From Teredinibacter purpureus (GTDB taxonomy: Bacteria; Pseudomonadota; Gammaproteobacteria; Pseudomonadales; Cellvibrionaceae), in assembly GCF_014217335.1 (NCBI RefSeq), contig NZ_CP060092.1, forward strand, positions 3,737,501 to 3,801,500: a stretch of 64,000 bases of DNA, written 5' to 3'. The position numbers were made by a program, and so were the translations under genes. The notes beneath the pieces are model-generated. The model saw only the letters and a program-made list of their open reading frames with translations, had not been told where the DNA came from and did no database searches. The first letter of the stretch is position 1. Every line of letters starts with the position of its first letter. Below, in pieces: positions 23,137 to 30,475 of the stretch.

Positions 23137-23997
23137 TTAGCCCTTTGGTATTGCTTTTTTTAAGCCGTCTGTTAAAAGCAGAGAAAACACACTAAAATGT
23201 GTTTCTCCATCCAATACATAGGCGTTAAACGTTAATCCCTTATATTGCCTATTTTTAAGTATTTTTTCGAAAAGCAAGACATCATCAACCATGCTTTTAT
23301 GGTTGTTTTTATTTTCTTCGCTACCAATATACATAAAGACAGTTGCATTCATCGCTTTGTTCTTTTTTGCATACGCCTCTTCTAGACGGAAAATAGCTCC
23401 TTCGTCATACCATAATGACGGACTACCTATAATATATTTCTGAAATAGTTCTGGTTTAACCAAAAGGGTGTAAGCTCCCAAAAGCCCTCCAAAAGAGTGG
23501 CCTATATAGATTTTATTATCCACATCAATACGGTATTTTTGAGATATTAAAGGAAAAACCTCCTTCTCCAAAAACTCCAAGTACTGGAATGCTTTACCCG
23601 AATATTTTTGAGCTTCTAAGGAATGTGCTCCTTTTTCACCTGGAGCGAAAGTTGGCGTGTAATCTCTAGTCCGACTAATTTCGGAAGAACTCCCTTTTGA
23701 ATATGATATACCTACTAGAATGAGATCTTCAATATCTCTGCCTCCCATAAGGCCAACTACACCACTAGCGATAGGAAAAGAAAATCCAGTATCACTTAAA
23801 ATTGCAACGGGATAATTTTTTTTCGTCTGTGAATAGTTACGAGGTAGCTTTATATATAATTCATAATCTTGTTTATTAATACCTGAACTGATTGTTACTA
23901 TTTCCGTACCACTTATTCTATATTCCGAAATTTCCTCAGCCTTAATGGTGAGTGATAACATAGATAATATAAGTGCATAAATATAACGTAATAACAT
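23137..23997 (-). CDS. Exported alpha/beta hydrolase, esterase D/BesA-like
   Basis: A 286-residue protein, the largest cassette gene in the window. A signal peptide (MLLRYIYALILSMLSLTIKA) places it in the periplasm or outside. The nucleophile elbow is GHSFGG with Ser168, and the catalytic His is likely His267 in DGETHFS. The acid residue is not obvious (a candidate lies near 228, GSEENKNNH). The layout matches the PF00756 esterase family, which includes siderophore-ester hydrolases (IroE/BesA type) and esterase D. The substrate is not determinable. Start at 23997; AAAGGA lies 12 bases upstream. Cassette 23058-24026. Confidence 0.82.
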   Translation of the reverse strand: MLLRYIYALILSMLSLTIKAEEISEYRISGTEIVTISSGINKQDYELYIKLPRNYSQTKKNYPVAILSDTGFSFPIASGVVGLMGGRDIEDLILVGISYSKGSSSEISRTRDYTPTFAPGEKGAHSLEAQKYSGKAFQYLEFLEKEVFPLISQKYRIDVDNKIYIGHSFGGLLGAYTLLVKPELFQKYIIGSPSLWYDEGAIFRLEEAYAKKNKAMNATVFMYIGSEENKNNHKSMVDDVLLFEKILKNRQYKGLTFNAYVLDGETHFSVFSLLLTDGLKKAIPKG

Positions 23998-24020
23998 TAA
24001 TTTTTTGATTCCTTTAGGGA

Positions 24021-24113
24021 AGCTAACGCCCAAATATGGGGCCGTAGTGGAGGAGCGAAGCGACGGAACGGAGGTCCCAGCAGCTTTGCTGCGCCATGAT
24101 TTGTTTGTTATGT
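24021..24113 (-). other. attC site 48
   Basis: attC of the first (attI-proximal) cassette. The AAC core is at 24025-24027 and GTTATG starts at 24107. Contains CCCAGCAGCTTTGCTGCG. Confidence 0.88.
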
Positions 24114-24114
24114 T

Positions 24115-24462
24115 TTAATCGAACTCCCATAGTTCCTGCTCGGTTAGATCAATGATTGTTCCACCCTGAATTTTGAAACCCTCTGAATAGCTAGTTGAAG
24201 ATCCAAACAAGTGATATTTGGTTGCCTCAACGATTACGTTTAACGTGCCATCCTGATCCATTTCACTATAAATAACCAAAGGATATTTTTTGCCAAAAAC
24301 ATCGTATTCTTTTTTCAATGGCTCTTTTTCATAAACCTTTAACTCTGCTTCAGGCTTTGACTTAAGCGAATCCCTCAAACGGATTAAATCAGATTTTATT
24401 AGATCAATTGTTTCCATACCTGCCTTAAACATAACAGTTGTATCTACGACATAAGGCGTCAT
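24115..24462 (-). CDS. Hypothetical protein in the first cassette
   Basis: A 115-residue soluble acidic protein of unknown family (alpha N-terminal part, beta C-terminal part). As the cassette nearest attI it should be the most recently inserted and the best expressed from an integron promoter. Possible starts are 24462 (MTPYVVD, close to a GGGGA), 24432 (MFKAG) and 24417 (METID). The first is given. Internal repeat sequence just upstream is shared with attI (see 24469). Confidence 0.62.
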   Translation of the reverse strand: MTPYVVDTTVMFKAGMETIDLIKSDLIRLRDSLKSKPEAELKVYEKEPLKKEYDVFGKKYPLVIYSEMDQDGTLNVIVEATKYHLFGSSTSYSEGFKIQGGTIIDLTEQELWEFD

Positions 24463-24468
24463 ATCCCC

Positions 24469-24481
24469 ATGTCGGTATATT
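24469..24481. repeat. 13-bp direct repeat, left copy
   Basis: ATGTCGGTATATT occurs at 24469-24481 and again at 24577-24589, on both sides of the presumed attI junction. Part of it (CGACATAAGG, 24447-24456) is also inverted relative to CCTTATGTCG at 24573-24582. Confidence 0.8.
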
Positions 24482-24491
24482 TATTTTCGAT

Positions 24492-24704
24492 AACGCAACA
24501 AATTACTCGCAACGCCCCGTCCCGTCAAGGTCTCAGAGGAGAACGGTTTACGACGCCAGCCGTGATATGGAACCTTATGTCGGTATATTAAGATAATTTT
24601 GCGCCGCTAACCCATTGATTTCAATAGGAAATATATTTAAGTCCCTTGTATTGAGGACATAACAGCAAAACTACTGCTGGAAAACGTGCGACCACGACTG
24701 TAAG
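24492..24704 (-). other. attI recombination platform (inferred)
   Basis: The stretch between the first cassette gene and the integrase gene. The first AAC junction core is at 24492-24494 (GCGTTATCG on the minus strand), and a second GCGTTGCG-type core is at about 24509-24516, giving two TTGCG repeats as expected for integrase binding. The cassette promoter (Pc) should also be here. A minus-strand TTGAAA (24619-24624) could be its -35 box, but I see no convincing -10. Exact attI limits cannot be set by eye. Confidence 0.5.
24577..24589. repeat. 13-bp direct repeat, right copy
   Basis: Second ATGTCGGTATATT, 108 bp from the copy at 24469. Confidence 0.8.
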
Positions 24705-24720
24705 CTGTATATATAAACAG
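24705..24720 (+). promoter_or_regulatory. LexA box upstream of intI
   Basis: CTGTATATATAAACAG fits the gammaproteobacterial LexA operator CTGT-N8-ACAG with an AT-rich centre. It ends 20 bp before the intI start and overlaps a TATATA -10-like sequence, so LexA binding would block intI transcription until the SOS response is induced. Confidence 0.88.
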
Positions 24721-24740
24721 CAGTATGAGCGCAATTTACC

Positions 24741-25736
24741 ATGGATGATATACGACCAAACCTACCGCAAAAACCCGTTAGATTTATGGATCAACTGCGG
24801 AGCCATATTCGCAGTAAGCAGCTCGCCTACAGCACTGAAAAAACCTATTGCAGCTGGATTAAACATTTCATTCATTTTCACAATAGAGCTCACCCCAAAG
24901 ATCTTGGCGCTGAGCAGGTCGACGCCTTTTTGAGTTATCTTGCAGTTGACCGTAATGTTTCCGTCAACACTCAGAAAACCGCACTTAATGCTTTGGTCTT
25001 TATGTACCATCAATTTTTTAATATTCAATTGGGCACGCTTCAGTTTGTTCCGAGCGTCACGCCACAAACGTTGCCTACAGTTTTTAGCCATCGTGAGGCA
25101 ATGGCGGTTATTAATCAGTTGCAGGGCGTTTACAAATTGGCGGCATTGCTTATGTATGGCTCTGGCCTACGCGTAATGGAATGTGCTCGATTAAGAATTC
25201 AAGACGTAGACTTCGAAAATAATTGTATCGTCGTTAGGGAGGGTAAAGGAAGAAAATGGCGTAGAACAATATTACCTGAAGTCAGTCTAGATACTCTTAA
25301 AGTACAAATACAATATGCTTTGGCATTACATAATAAGGATATCGGCGAAGGCTTTGGCGAAGTCTATCTTCCCGATGCTTTAGAAAAGAAATACCCGTGT
25401 GCAGCGCGCAACCCCGCATGGCAATATGTTTTTCCTGCAAAGAATACAGCCGTTGATCCTCGTGGAGGGACCATTAGGCGTCATCACATTGGTGAAAAAC
25501 AAATACAGAGAAAAGTTAAACTCGCGATCCAGGCGGCCCATGTTTATAAAAAATCAGGGTGCCATACTTTTCGTCATTCATTTGCAACACAACTTTTACA
25601 AAGTGGCGCTGACATTCGAAATATTCAGGAATTAATGGGGCATTCAGATTTGTCGACTACCCAAATATATACGCATGTTATTGGTGTTCATGAACGAGGG
25701 CTGTGCAGCCCCGTTGATAAAACCATTTACGAGTAA
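24741..25736 (+). CDS. intI: Integron integrase (tyrosine recombinase)
   Basis: A 331-residue IntI. The N-terminal SAM-like core-binding domain covers about residues 12-100, and the catalytic domain follows. Active-site residues are visible: Arg144 (GSGLRVME), Lys near 169-172 (GKGRKWRR), HTFRH (275-279), His301 (GHSDLSTTQ) and Tyr310 (IYTHV). The IntI-specific insertion, which recognises the extrahelical bases of attC, is present at about 209-232 ([11 protein letters not shown] ... WQYVFPA). Length and motifs indicate an intact enzyme. It excises and integrates cassettes between single-stranded attC and double-stranded attI. Transcribed divergently from the cassettes, with a LexA operator in front. 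Start ATG at 24741. Confidence 0.97.
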   Translation: MDDIRPNLPQKPVRFMDQLRSHIRSKQLAYSTEKTYCSWIKHFIHFHNRAHPKDLGAEQVDAFLSYLAVDRNVSVNTQKTALNALVFMYHQFFNIQLGTLQFVPSVTPQTLPTVFSHREAMAVINQLQGVYKLAALLMYGSGLRVMECARLRIQDVDFENNCIVVREGKGRKWRRTILPEVSLDTLKVQIQYALALHNKDIGEGFGEVYLPDALEKKYPCAARNPAWQYVFPAKNTAVDPRGGTIRRHHIGEKQIQRKVKLAIQAAHVYKKSGCHTFRHSFATQLLQSGADIRNIQELMGHSDLSTTQIYTHVIGVHERGLCSPVDKTIYE

Positions 25737-25767
25737 GGTATGACGGTAAAAAATGTAAACTCCGGCA

Positions 25768-25791
25768 TTAACATGGGTGTCCGATTATTTG
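25768..25791. repeat. 24-bp direct repeat, left copy
   Basis: Starts TTAACATGGGTGTCCGATTA and is followed by TTTG. The identical sequence is at 28427-28450. Both copies are followed within a few bases by another GATTATTTT. Together they bracket 2.66 kb containing hipBA. Confidence 0.85.
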
Positions 25792-26016
25792 ATTATTTTT
25801 TGATGTATTAACAAACTGAATAACGACTGCATCAATGCCCTCATGGTAACGAGCGATACTATAATACCCCGGTAACAAGCCGGTATGCCCATACACATAG
25901 ACAGAGGAGTAAATAGCCTGTTCATATTCATCTAGCAATGAACCATCGTTTAATGCCCTCAAGAATATACCCACATCCTCTGCTGTAGCCATCATTCCGA
26001 AATCAGTATGCTTCAA
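25768..26016 (-). pseudogene. C-terminal fragment of a beta-lactamase-family serine hydrolase
   Basis: An 82-codon remnant. It shows GMMATAEDVGIFLRALNDGS, the helix that follows the active-site half in penicillin-binding-protein-like hydrolases, and GHTGLLPGYYS, the HTG (KTG-equivalent) box. The SxxK and YxN motifs that should lie upstream are absent, and the region 26017-26111 does not encode them. The 3' end runs into the 24-bp repeat, which supplies the stop. A functional enzyme cannot be made from this. Confidence 0.75.
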
Positions 26017-26111
26017 ATCGGCAAAGCCAACCAGAACACCTTAAAGCAACTTATATATTGCCAATATGCAAAAAAGAAACTAATATGTTTCTTATAGATA
26101 AATAGCAACAT

Positions 26112-26471
26112 ATGAGTTTCATCGTGAATTCACTACTCGAACAGATCAAAAAACGCCGTATAGTACTGGCACTCAAGCAGCACGATATGCTGTTGCGCGT
26201 CGGTATATCGCGCCAACAATATCAGCGACTGGAATCCAAAGGAAATCCTCGGCTCGATACCCTTGAGTTAATCGCCAAGGGGCTTAAGAGCGAGTTGCTG
26301 CTTATCCCCCAAGAAAAGCTAAATGCTGTGCTGGCTGTATTGGCCGACGAGGCTTTGTCACCCACTGGGTCATCAACTGGGGCGCCAACCAAGCCAAGCC
26401 AGACGGGCAAAGAAAAGAATAAGTCTCTAACCGATGATCCATGGCAAGGGTTGCTGGGAGAAAACGAATGA
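26112..26471 (+). CDS. hipB: HipB-like XRE antitoxin
   Basis: A 119-residue protein. The N-terminal helix-turn-helix of the XRE/Cro type spans about residues 7-60 (LKQHDMLLRVGISRQQYQRL). A low-complexity, Ser/Thr/Gly-rich linker follows, then a C-terminal DDPWQGLLGENE, as in HipB proteins whose tail contacts the HipA kinase. Its stop overlaps the hipA start (ATGA), so the pair is translationally coupled. Expected role: antitoxin and operon autorepressor. The region 26017-26111 is its promoter region and contains the AT-rich palindrome-like TATGTTTCTTATAG; the operator was not resolved. Confidence 0.88.
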   Translation: MSFIVNSLLEQIKKRRIVLALKQHDMLLRVGISRQQYQRLESKGNPRLDTLELIAKGLKSELLLIPQEKLNAVLAVLADEALSPTGSSTGAPTKPSQTGKEKNKSLTDDPWQGLLGENE

Positions 26472-27772
26472 GCACAGATACAAATGATGAAGTGAATGTA
26501 TTACAGCTCTCCATTCACGGCGTTTTGATCGGCTATCTCGCAGGGTTTAAGAATGGCCGCAATGTATTGAGCATTGCAGATACGTTTAAAAACAATCCTG
26601 AACGTCCGGCATTCAGCCTGATTACGCACCCCAAGTTTCCGAATGCGGACAAGCTCATGGCCGAGCCATGGGCACGGAATCAACGATTGCATCCTGTACT
26701 TTCAAACTTACTGCCAGAGGGCTCATTACGTGAGCTGATCGCACAAGGCCTGAAGGTGCACGTTGATAATGAATTTCACATTCTCTCGTACCTTGGCGAA
26801 GATTTGCCGGGGGCTATCGAAGCCACGCCGATGGAGCCTGAAGATGTTCCCGACCATTTATTAGACAGGGTATTGAACACGCATGGAAAAGCCAAGGCCG
26901 TAAAATTCGACAAAGATGCTCTCCATAAAAAGGGAAGAGAAAATAAGTTTTCCTTGGCTGGCGTGCAAATGAAGTTTTCCATGAAGGAAAAGGATGGGCG
27001 CTATAATTTGTCCAAGGGTGATGTGCTGGGTGACTGGATCATCAAAACGCCCTCAACCAAGCATAAGTTCGTACCACTGAACGAATATACGGCCATGTCG
27101 CTGGCGGGGCTCGTTGGCGTTGATATCCCTGAGATCAAACTTGTCGAGCTGGATAAGCTCGATAACCTGCCACAAATTAACTTACCCGATGAGAAGCAAG
27201 CCTTTGCCATCAAGCGATTTGATCGTGAAGACGATCAACGTATTCACATGGAAGACTTCGCACAAATTCTGGCGAAGTACCCGCACGAAAAATACACTTC
27301 GGCTAATTACGAGAATATCGGCAAAGTCATTTATGGCTTTTCTGGCGACGGGCTTGCCGACGCTCAACAGTTCGCAAGGCGATTACTGGTGAATATTCTC
27401 TTGGCCAATGGCGATGCACATCTCAAGAACTGGAGCTTTCTATACCCCGATAAGATCACGCCACGGCTGTCTCCTGCTTACGATATCGTCACAACCAACG
27501 TCTATATCGAAAACGAAACCCAGTACGCGCTCAATCTTGGTAAAACGAAGGAGTGGTATACAGTCACCATGGCGCACTTTCAGTCATGGGCTGATAAGTC
27601 AGGTATTCCATGGCGAGCAATAAAGCCACATTTGGATGATACGCTGAGTAAGGCAAGGGAGCTTTGGCCTGAAGCACTCAAAGCACTACCGATGGAGGAT
27701 GCCCACAAAGATGGGCTTAGAACGCATTGGGGTAAGCTTCAGGAAGACTTTAAGATTGATACCACAAAATAA
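26468..27772 (+). CDS. hipA: HipA-like serine/threonine kinase toxin
   Basis: A 434-residue protein with the N-terminal couple_hipA domain (about 12-110) and the HipA_C kinase domain. Key motifs: FSLAGVQMKFSM (glycine-loop region), IIKTPST and FAIKRFDR (nucleotide-binding lysine region), LANGDAHLKN (catalytic Asp/Asn loop) and LSPAYDIVTT (metal-binding Asp). All are intact, so an active kinase is likely. E. coli HipA phosphorylates glutamyl-tRNA synthetase and halts growth; other family members use different synthetases, so the target here is not known. A longer frame exists, but the ATG at 26468 overlapping the hipB stop is the coupled start. Confidence 0.93.
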   Translation: MSTDTNDEVNVLQLSIHGVLIGYLAGFKNGRNVLSIADTFKNNPERPAFSLITHPKFPNADKLMAEPWARNQRLHPVLSNLLPEGSLRELIAQGLKVHVDNEFHILSYLGEDLPGAIEATPMEPEDVPDHLLDRVLNTHGKAKAVKFDKDALHKKGRENKFSLAGVQMKFSMKEKDGRYNLSKGDVLGDWIIKTPSTKHKFVPLNEYTAMSLAGLVGVDIPEIKLVELDKLDNLPQINLPDEKQAFAIKRFDREDDQRIHMEDFAQILAKYPHEKYTSANYENIGKVIYGFSGDGLADAQQFARRLLVNILLANGDAHLKNWSFLYPDKITPRLSPAYDIVTTNVYIENETQYALNLGKTKEWYTVTMAHFQSWADKSGIPWRAIKPHLDDTLSKARELWPEALKALPMEDAHKDGLRTHWGKLQEDFKIDTTK

Positions 27773-28017
27773 ACGGCCTCTCAGTTAACGAATAATTCAG
27801 ATACACAGCGTATGCTATTAGTAGCTGCGTGGCTTAATTCTGAGAAAGCGACTATCTGTTAACAGCAGGCGCGTAACTAATTTTCAAACATGGGTGCAAG
27901 GAAGCGATGCAGCATATGGCTGTTACCGCTTCCTTTGAAAAGGAAAGCCCCATGGATCAGATATTAAATGGCAAAAGCATTAAGGCGGACTTTTAAGCGC
28001 AGGTAACAGCGGCGCTT

Positions 28018-28236
28018 ATGATTCAGAGCAATGCACTTATCCCTCTCAAGCTTGCCGCTCGCCTATGCGGTATTCCCAAACAAGAAATACTAGGGCGCAT
28101 TGACTGCGGCACTTTCCCAAAACCCAGAACACTATCTTTAACAGGCAAACGCATTCGTGAAGCGTTCTACCTGAAAGATTTGCATGAATGGATTAAATGC
28201 CCGCACCTCTATCACCAGAGAGGGTTGCATGAGTGA
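28018..28236 (+). CDS. AlpA-like small DNA-binding protein
   Basis: A 72-residue protein with a MerR/AlpA-type helix-turn-helix (LAARLCGIPKQEILGRIDCG) followed by TFPKPRTL, the beta wing typical of AlpA/excisionase proteins, and a terminal LHEWIKCP. Such proteins regulate or assist excision of prophages and islands. ATG at 28018. A better-spaced ribosome binding site was not seen, but GCAGG lies about 20 bases upstream. It overlaps the next gene by 8 bp. Confidence 0.7.
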   Translation: MIQSNALIPLKLAARLCGIPKQEILGRIDCGTFPKPRTLSLTGKRIREAFYLKDLHEWIKCPHLYHQRGLHE

Positions 28237-28423
28237 TCAATTAAGCTTGTCGCAAATAAAAAAGGCTTATCATCAAGCTGCAAAAATTGTAGCGCGATAT
28301 GGCGATAAATATTTACCGATTTTCGAACGACTGGAAAAAGAATACCACGAGAGAAAAGATAAAATCGAAACGCTAAAACGTGCTATAAAAATTGCTGAAA
28401 AACACACAGGATTCGAACCTTGA
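28229..28423 (+). CDS. Small helical protein, unknown
   Basis: A 64-residue, charged, all-helical protein (KIVARYGDKYLPIFERLEKE) of the kind often found beside AlpA-like regulators in integrative elements. ATG at 28229 follows AGAGAGGG and overlaps the end of the upstream gene, which suggests one operon. No family recognised. Confidence 0.65.
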   Translation: MSDQLSLSQIKKAYHQAAKIVARYGDKYLPIFERLEKEYHERKDKIETLKRAIKIAEKHTGFEP

Positions 28424-28426
28424 GCG

Positions 28427-28450
28427 TTAACATGGGTGTCCGATTATTTG
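28427..28450. repeat. 24-bp direct repeat, right copy
   Basis: Same sequence and orientation as 25768-25791. It lies immediately after the stop of the small helical protein gene. Confidence 0.85.
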
Positions 28451-28683
28451 TCGTCTGATTATTTTGGTCTGTAGAAAGCGCCCCACTTCGGCCACAAGCC
28501 CTTACCCTTGCCTAAGCACGGGTGTGCAGCTTTCAATATAGTGCAGTAAGCCATTCTATCGGCATGGCTTTGCCTGACAAGCTGCTACTGAACAATGCCG
28601 GCTCTAAACAATTACCCATGCCTGCTTAAGGGTTTGCCCGCGCGGCACGGTTTAGATGGTGCTGTATAAACAAACAATAAAAA

Positions 28684-29529
28684 GTGGTGCCAACGCGGGA
28701 GGCCATTTGGCAAAATGGCGTAGAAAGGCGCGGCGGTAAGTTGCGCATTTATTTTAATTACAATGGCGAGAAATGCCGCGAGCCGCTGGGGCTGGGGCTG
28801 GGCAATACTCCAGAAAACGTAACCTACGCCCAAAATGTAGTGGCTACAGTTCAGCACAAAATTAAGCCGTGCACGTTCGACTATTCCAAGCACTTCCCTG
28901 AATCTTCCCGGCTGGCCGAACTTACGTTTGGGCGCTATGCGGATATTTGGTTGTGCATTAAAAAAGACAAGTCAGTGGCTTGGCGTATGTGGGTTAGGAG
29001 CGCTGGGCACGTAATTATATGCGAGCCAAATGGGGGGGAATGGTGGGCTAATCATTTAAACGCGGCTGTGGTTCGATATCACGGCCCCAGCCAATGCCGA
29101 CACACGTTTATTAGCCAAATGCTAACGATAGGAATACCCATAAATGGGATAATTGCCCACGTGGCCCACACTTCTGAAGCAATGCTTCGCAAACATTACG
29201 GCCGATTTATTCGTGAAGACCAGCCGGTGAGCGTTGCAGAATTAGCCAATAAGCCGTTGGGGTTTGGCTCGATATCGTCACCAGAAGTATTTTGGAGCAC
29301 GGAATACGTTGCCCATATTGCCGCACCAACAACATGCTCAGGCACGGCGAACACCCATAACAATACATTACTGGCAGCGCCAAAAACGTGCCCCTCTATA
29401 CTCTCATTTTCGGGTGACATAGCCTTTCCTTTTGCAGAGCAAAAAAAAGGCTACCTCTCGGTAGCCTTTTTTCACTTTCAGACCCAAAACAGTCCCATTC
29501 TAGTTCCGTTTCAATCCATTATGCCCTGA
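28684..29529 (+). pseudogene. Internally deleted phage tyrosine integrase
   Basis: The N-terminal part is an Arm-DNA-binding (DUF3596-type) domain: NGVERRGGKLRIYFNYNGEK, then FDYSKHFPES. After about 90 codons the frame jumps, through poorly conserved sequence, to the C-terminal box: CRHTFISQMLTIG, then HTSEAMLRKHYGRFI with the catalytic Tyr. The central core-binding domain and the first catalytic Arg are missing. A normal integrase of this type is about 400 residues. Downstream of about codon 190 the frame reads on through what is probably non-coding DNA. It faces the 3' end of tRNA-Ser, the usual place for such an integrase. Confidence 0.78.
29441..29474. terminator. Bidirectional rho-independent terminator
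   Basis: AAGGCTACC-TCTC-GGTAGCCTT, flanked by A and T runs on both sides. Confidence 0.85.
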
Positions 29530-29532
29530 AAG

Positions 29533-29551
29533 CCCCGCATTACGCGGGTTT
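29533..29551 (-). terminator. Probable terminator of tRNA-Ser
   Basis: CCCGC-ATTAC-GCGGG hairpin directly after the CCA end of the tRNA gene. The T tract on the minus strand is short. Confidence 0.5.
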
Positions 29552-29554
29552 AAT

Positions 29555-29642
29555 TGGCGGTGGGCTAGGGATTCGAACCCCAGGAGCTATTACACTCAAC
29601 GGTTTTCAAGACCGCCGCTTTCGACCACTCAGCCAGCCCACC
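29555..29642 (-). tRNA. tRNA-Ser (TGA anticodon)
   Basis: An 88-nt class II tRNA on the minus strand. The acceptor stem GGTGGGC/GCCCACC is followed by an encoded G-CCA. The D-arm GGCTGAGTGG is characteristic of tRNA-Ser. The anticodon stem-loop contains CTTGAAA (anticodon TGA), there is a long variable arm, and the T-loop is GGTTCGAATCC. Read by eye. It sits next to an integrase remnant, so its 3' end may be an old attachment site. Confidence 0.95.
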
Positions 29643-29762
29643 GGAAGGATCGGAATTATACATGGGATTGCCGTTGTGGCAAGGGCTTGTACGAAATTTT
29701 AGTGAATTAAGTCAAAGGCTTAGCCGTTGTACAGAATGTATACCGTTATCACTACCCTATCG

Positions 29763-30425
29763 TCACAATACCTCTTTTAATATTGGCCACACATTATCCA
29801 GCACTATCGGTTGGGCTTCTGCGGTAGGGTGTAAACGATCTGCCTGCATTAGAGACGAGTCTCCCGCCACCCCCGCTAGAAGGAAAGGCACTAAGGGCAG
29901 GCTATATTCAACAGCTAACGCGCTGTATTGGTTAAAGAACGGTTCGGTATAGCGCTTGCCAAAATTGGGAGGGATACGAATGCCCGTCAAGACAACTTTT
30001 GCTCCAGCTTGCTGACTTAAAATAATCAGTTCTCGCAGGTTCTGCGTAATATAGGCAATGGGCTTTCCTTGCAGGCCGTCGTTAGCGCCCATTTCGAGCA
30101 CAACAATGGCCGGCTGGTGTAGCTTAAGAAGTGCAGGCAAGCGTTGCAGTGCAGCGGCGCTGGTTGCTCCTCCCGCAGAGGCGTTCACTACGGTGTAGAG
30201 GCCTCGATATTGCTCGTCGGTTTTTAGCCGTTGCTGCAGTAAATGTACCCAGCCTTGTTCTTCGGCTAAGTTGTAAGCGGCACTTAGGCTGTCTCCAACG
30301 ATCAATAAAGGTTTAGACGATGGCGCAGCCGCTACATTTATTGTGGCACTCATACACGCCACTATTAATAGGTGGATAATGACATTTAAATAGCGGTTGC
30401 AGTTGAATAAACGGATCACAATCAT
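29763..30425 (-). CDS. tesA: TesA-like arylesterase/lysophospholipase (SGNH hydrolase)
   Basis: A 220-residue exported protein with a signal sequence at about 1-34 (ending VAAA). SGNH blocks: GDSLS with nucleophile Ser46, Gly in the ASAGG loop near 84-86, Asn115 in GANDGL, and Asp196/His199 in DRLHP. TesA-type enzymes hydrolyse thioesters, lysophospholipids and aryl esters in the periplasm. The divergent arrangement with the ybbA-ybbP ABC genes (50 bp apart) is the same as in E. coli and many gammaproteobacteria, which supports the call. Confidence 0.93.
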   Translation of the reverse strand: MIVIRLFNCNRYLNVIIHLLIVACMSATINVAAAPSSKPLLIVGDSLSAAYNLAEEQGWVHLLQQRLKTDEQYRGLYTVVNASAGGATSAAALQRLPALLKLHQPAIVVLEMGANDGLQGKPIAYITQNLRELIILSQQAGAKVVLTGIRIPPNFGKRYTEPFFNQYSALAVEYSLPLVPFLLAGVAGDSSLMQADRLHPTAEAQPIVLDNVWPILKEVL

Positions 30426-30475
30426 TATTGGTAAACTCTCTCGTTCGTAAAAGCTTTCAGCAAAGGCAATGCAGT

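Larger units (their letters stand above)
1..24740 (-). mobile_element. Chromosomal integron cassette array plus attI
   Basis: At least 48 consecutive cassettes are delimited by attC sites. Each attC has an AACG core on its left and a TTGTTA core on its right, with an imperfect palindrome of 60-130 bp between them. Cassette genes are on the minus strand and read away from the integrase at 24741. This is the usual head-to-tail layout of a sedentary chromosomal integron, but the attC sites belong to many classes rather than one uniform repeat. The array is cut by the left edge of the window, so its true size is unknown. Confidence 0.95.

Noticed and set aside
1-24500. CRISPR array explanation for the regular repeats
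   Set aside because: Repeat units are 60-130 bp imperfect palindromes of many classes with gene-length spacers and an IntI next to them, and no cas genes. They are attC sites.
24600-24640. Minus-strand TTGAAA as cassette promoter Pc
   Set aside because: No -10 box at 16-18 bp that I trust. Mentioned under attI but not listed as a promoter.
27952-28017. folD-like N-terminal remnant (MDQILNGKSIKADF, then stop, then AQVTAAL)
   Set aside because: The resemblance to the start of FolD is only about 20 residues with an in-frame stop. It could be chance.
28411-28421. GGATTCGAACC near the end of the 64-residue protein gene, matching the tRNA-Ser T-arm
   Set aside because: An 11-bp match with this much sequence is expected by chance and does not include the tRNA 3' end, so it is not a convincing attachment site.
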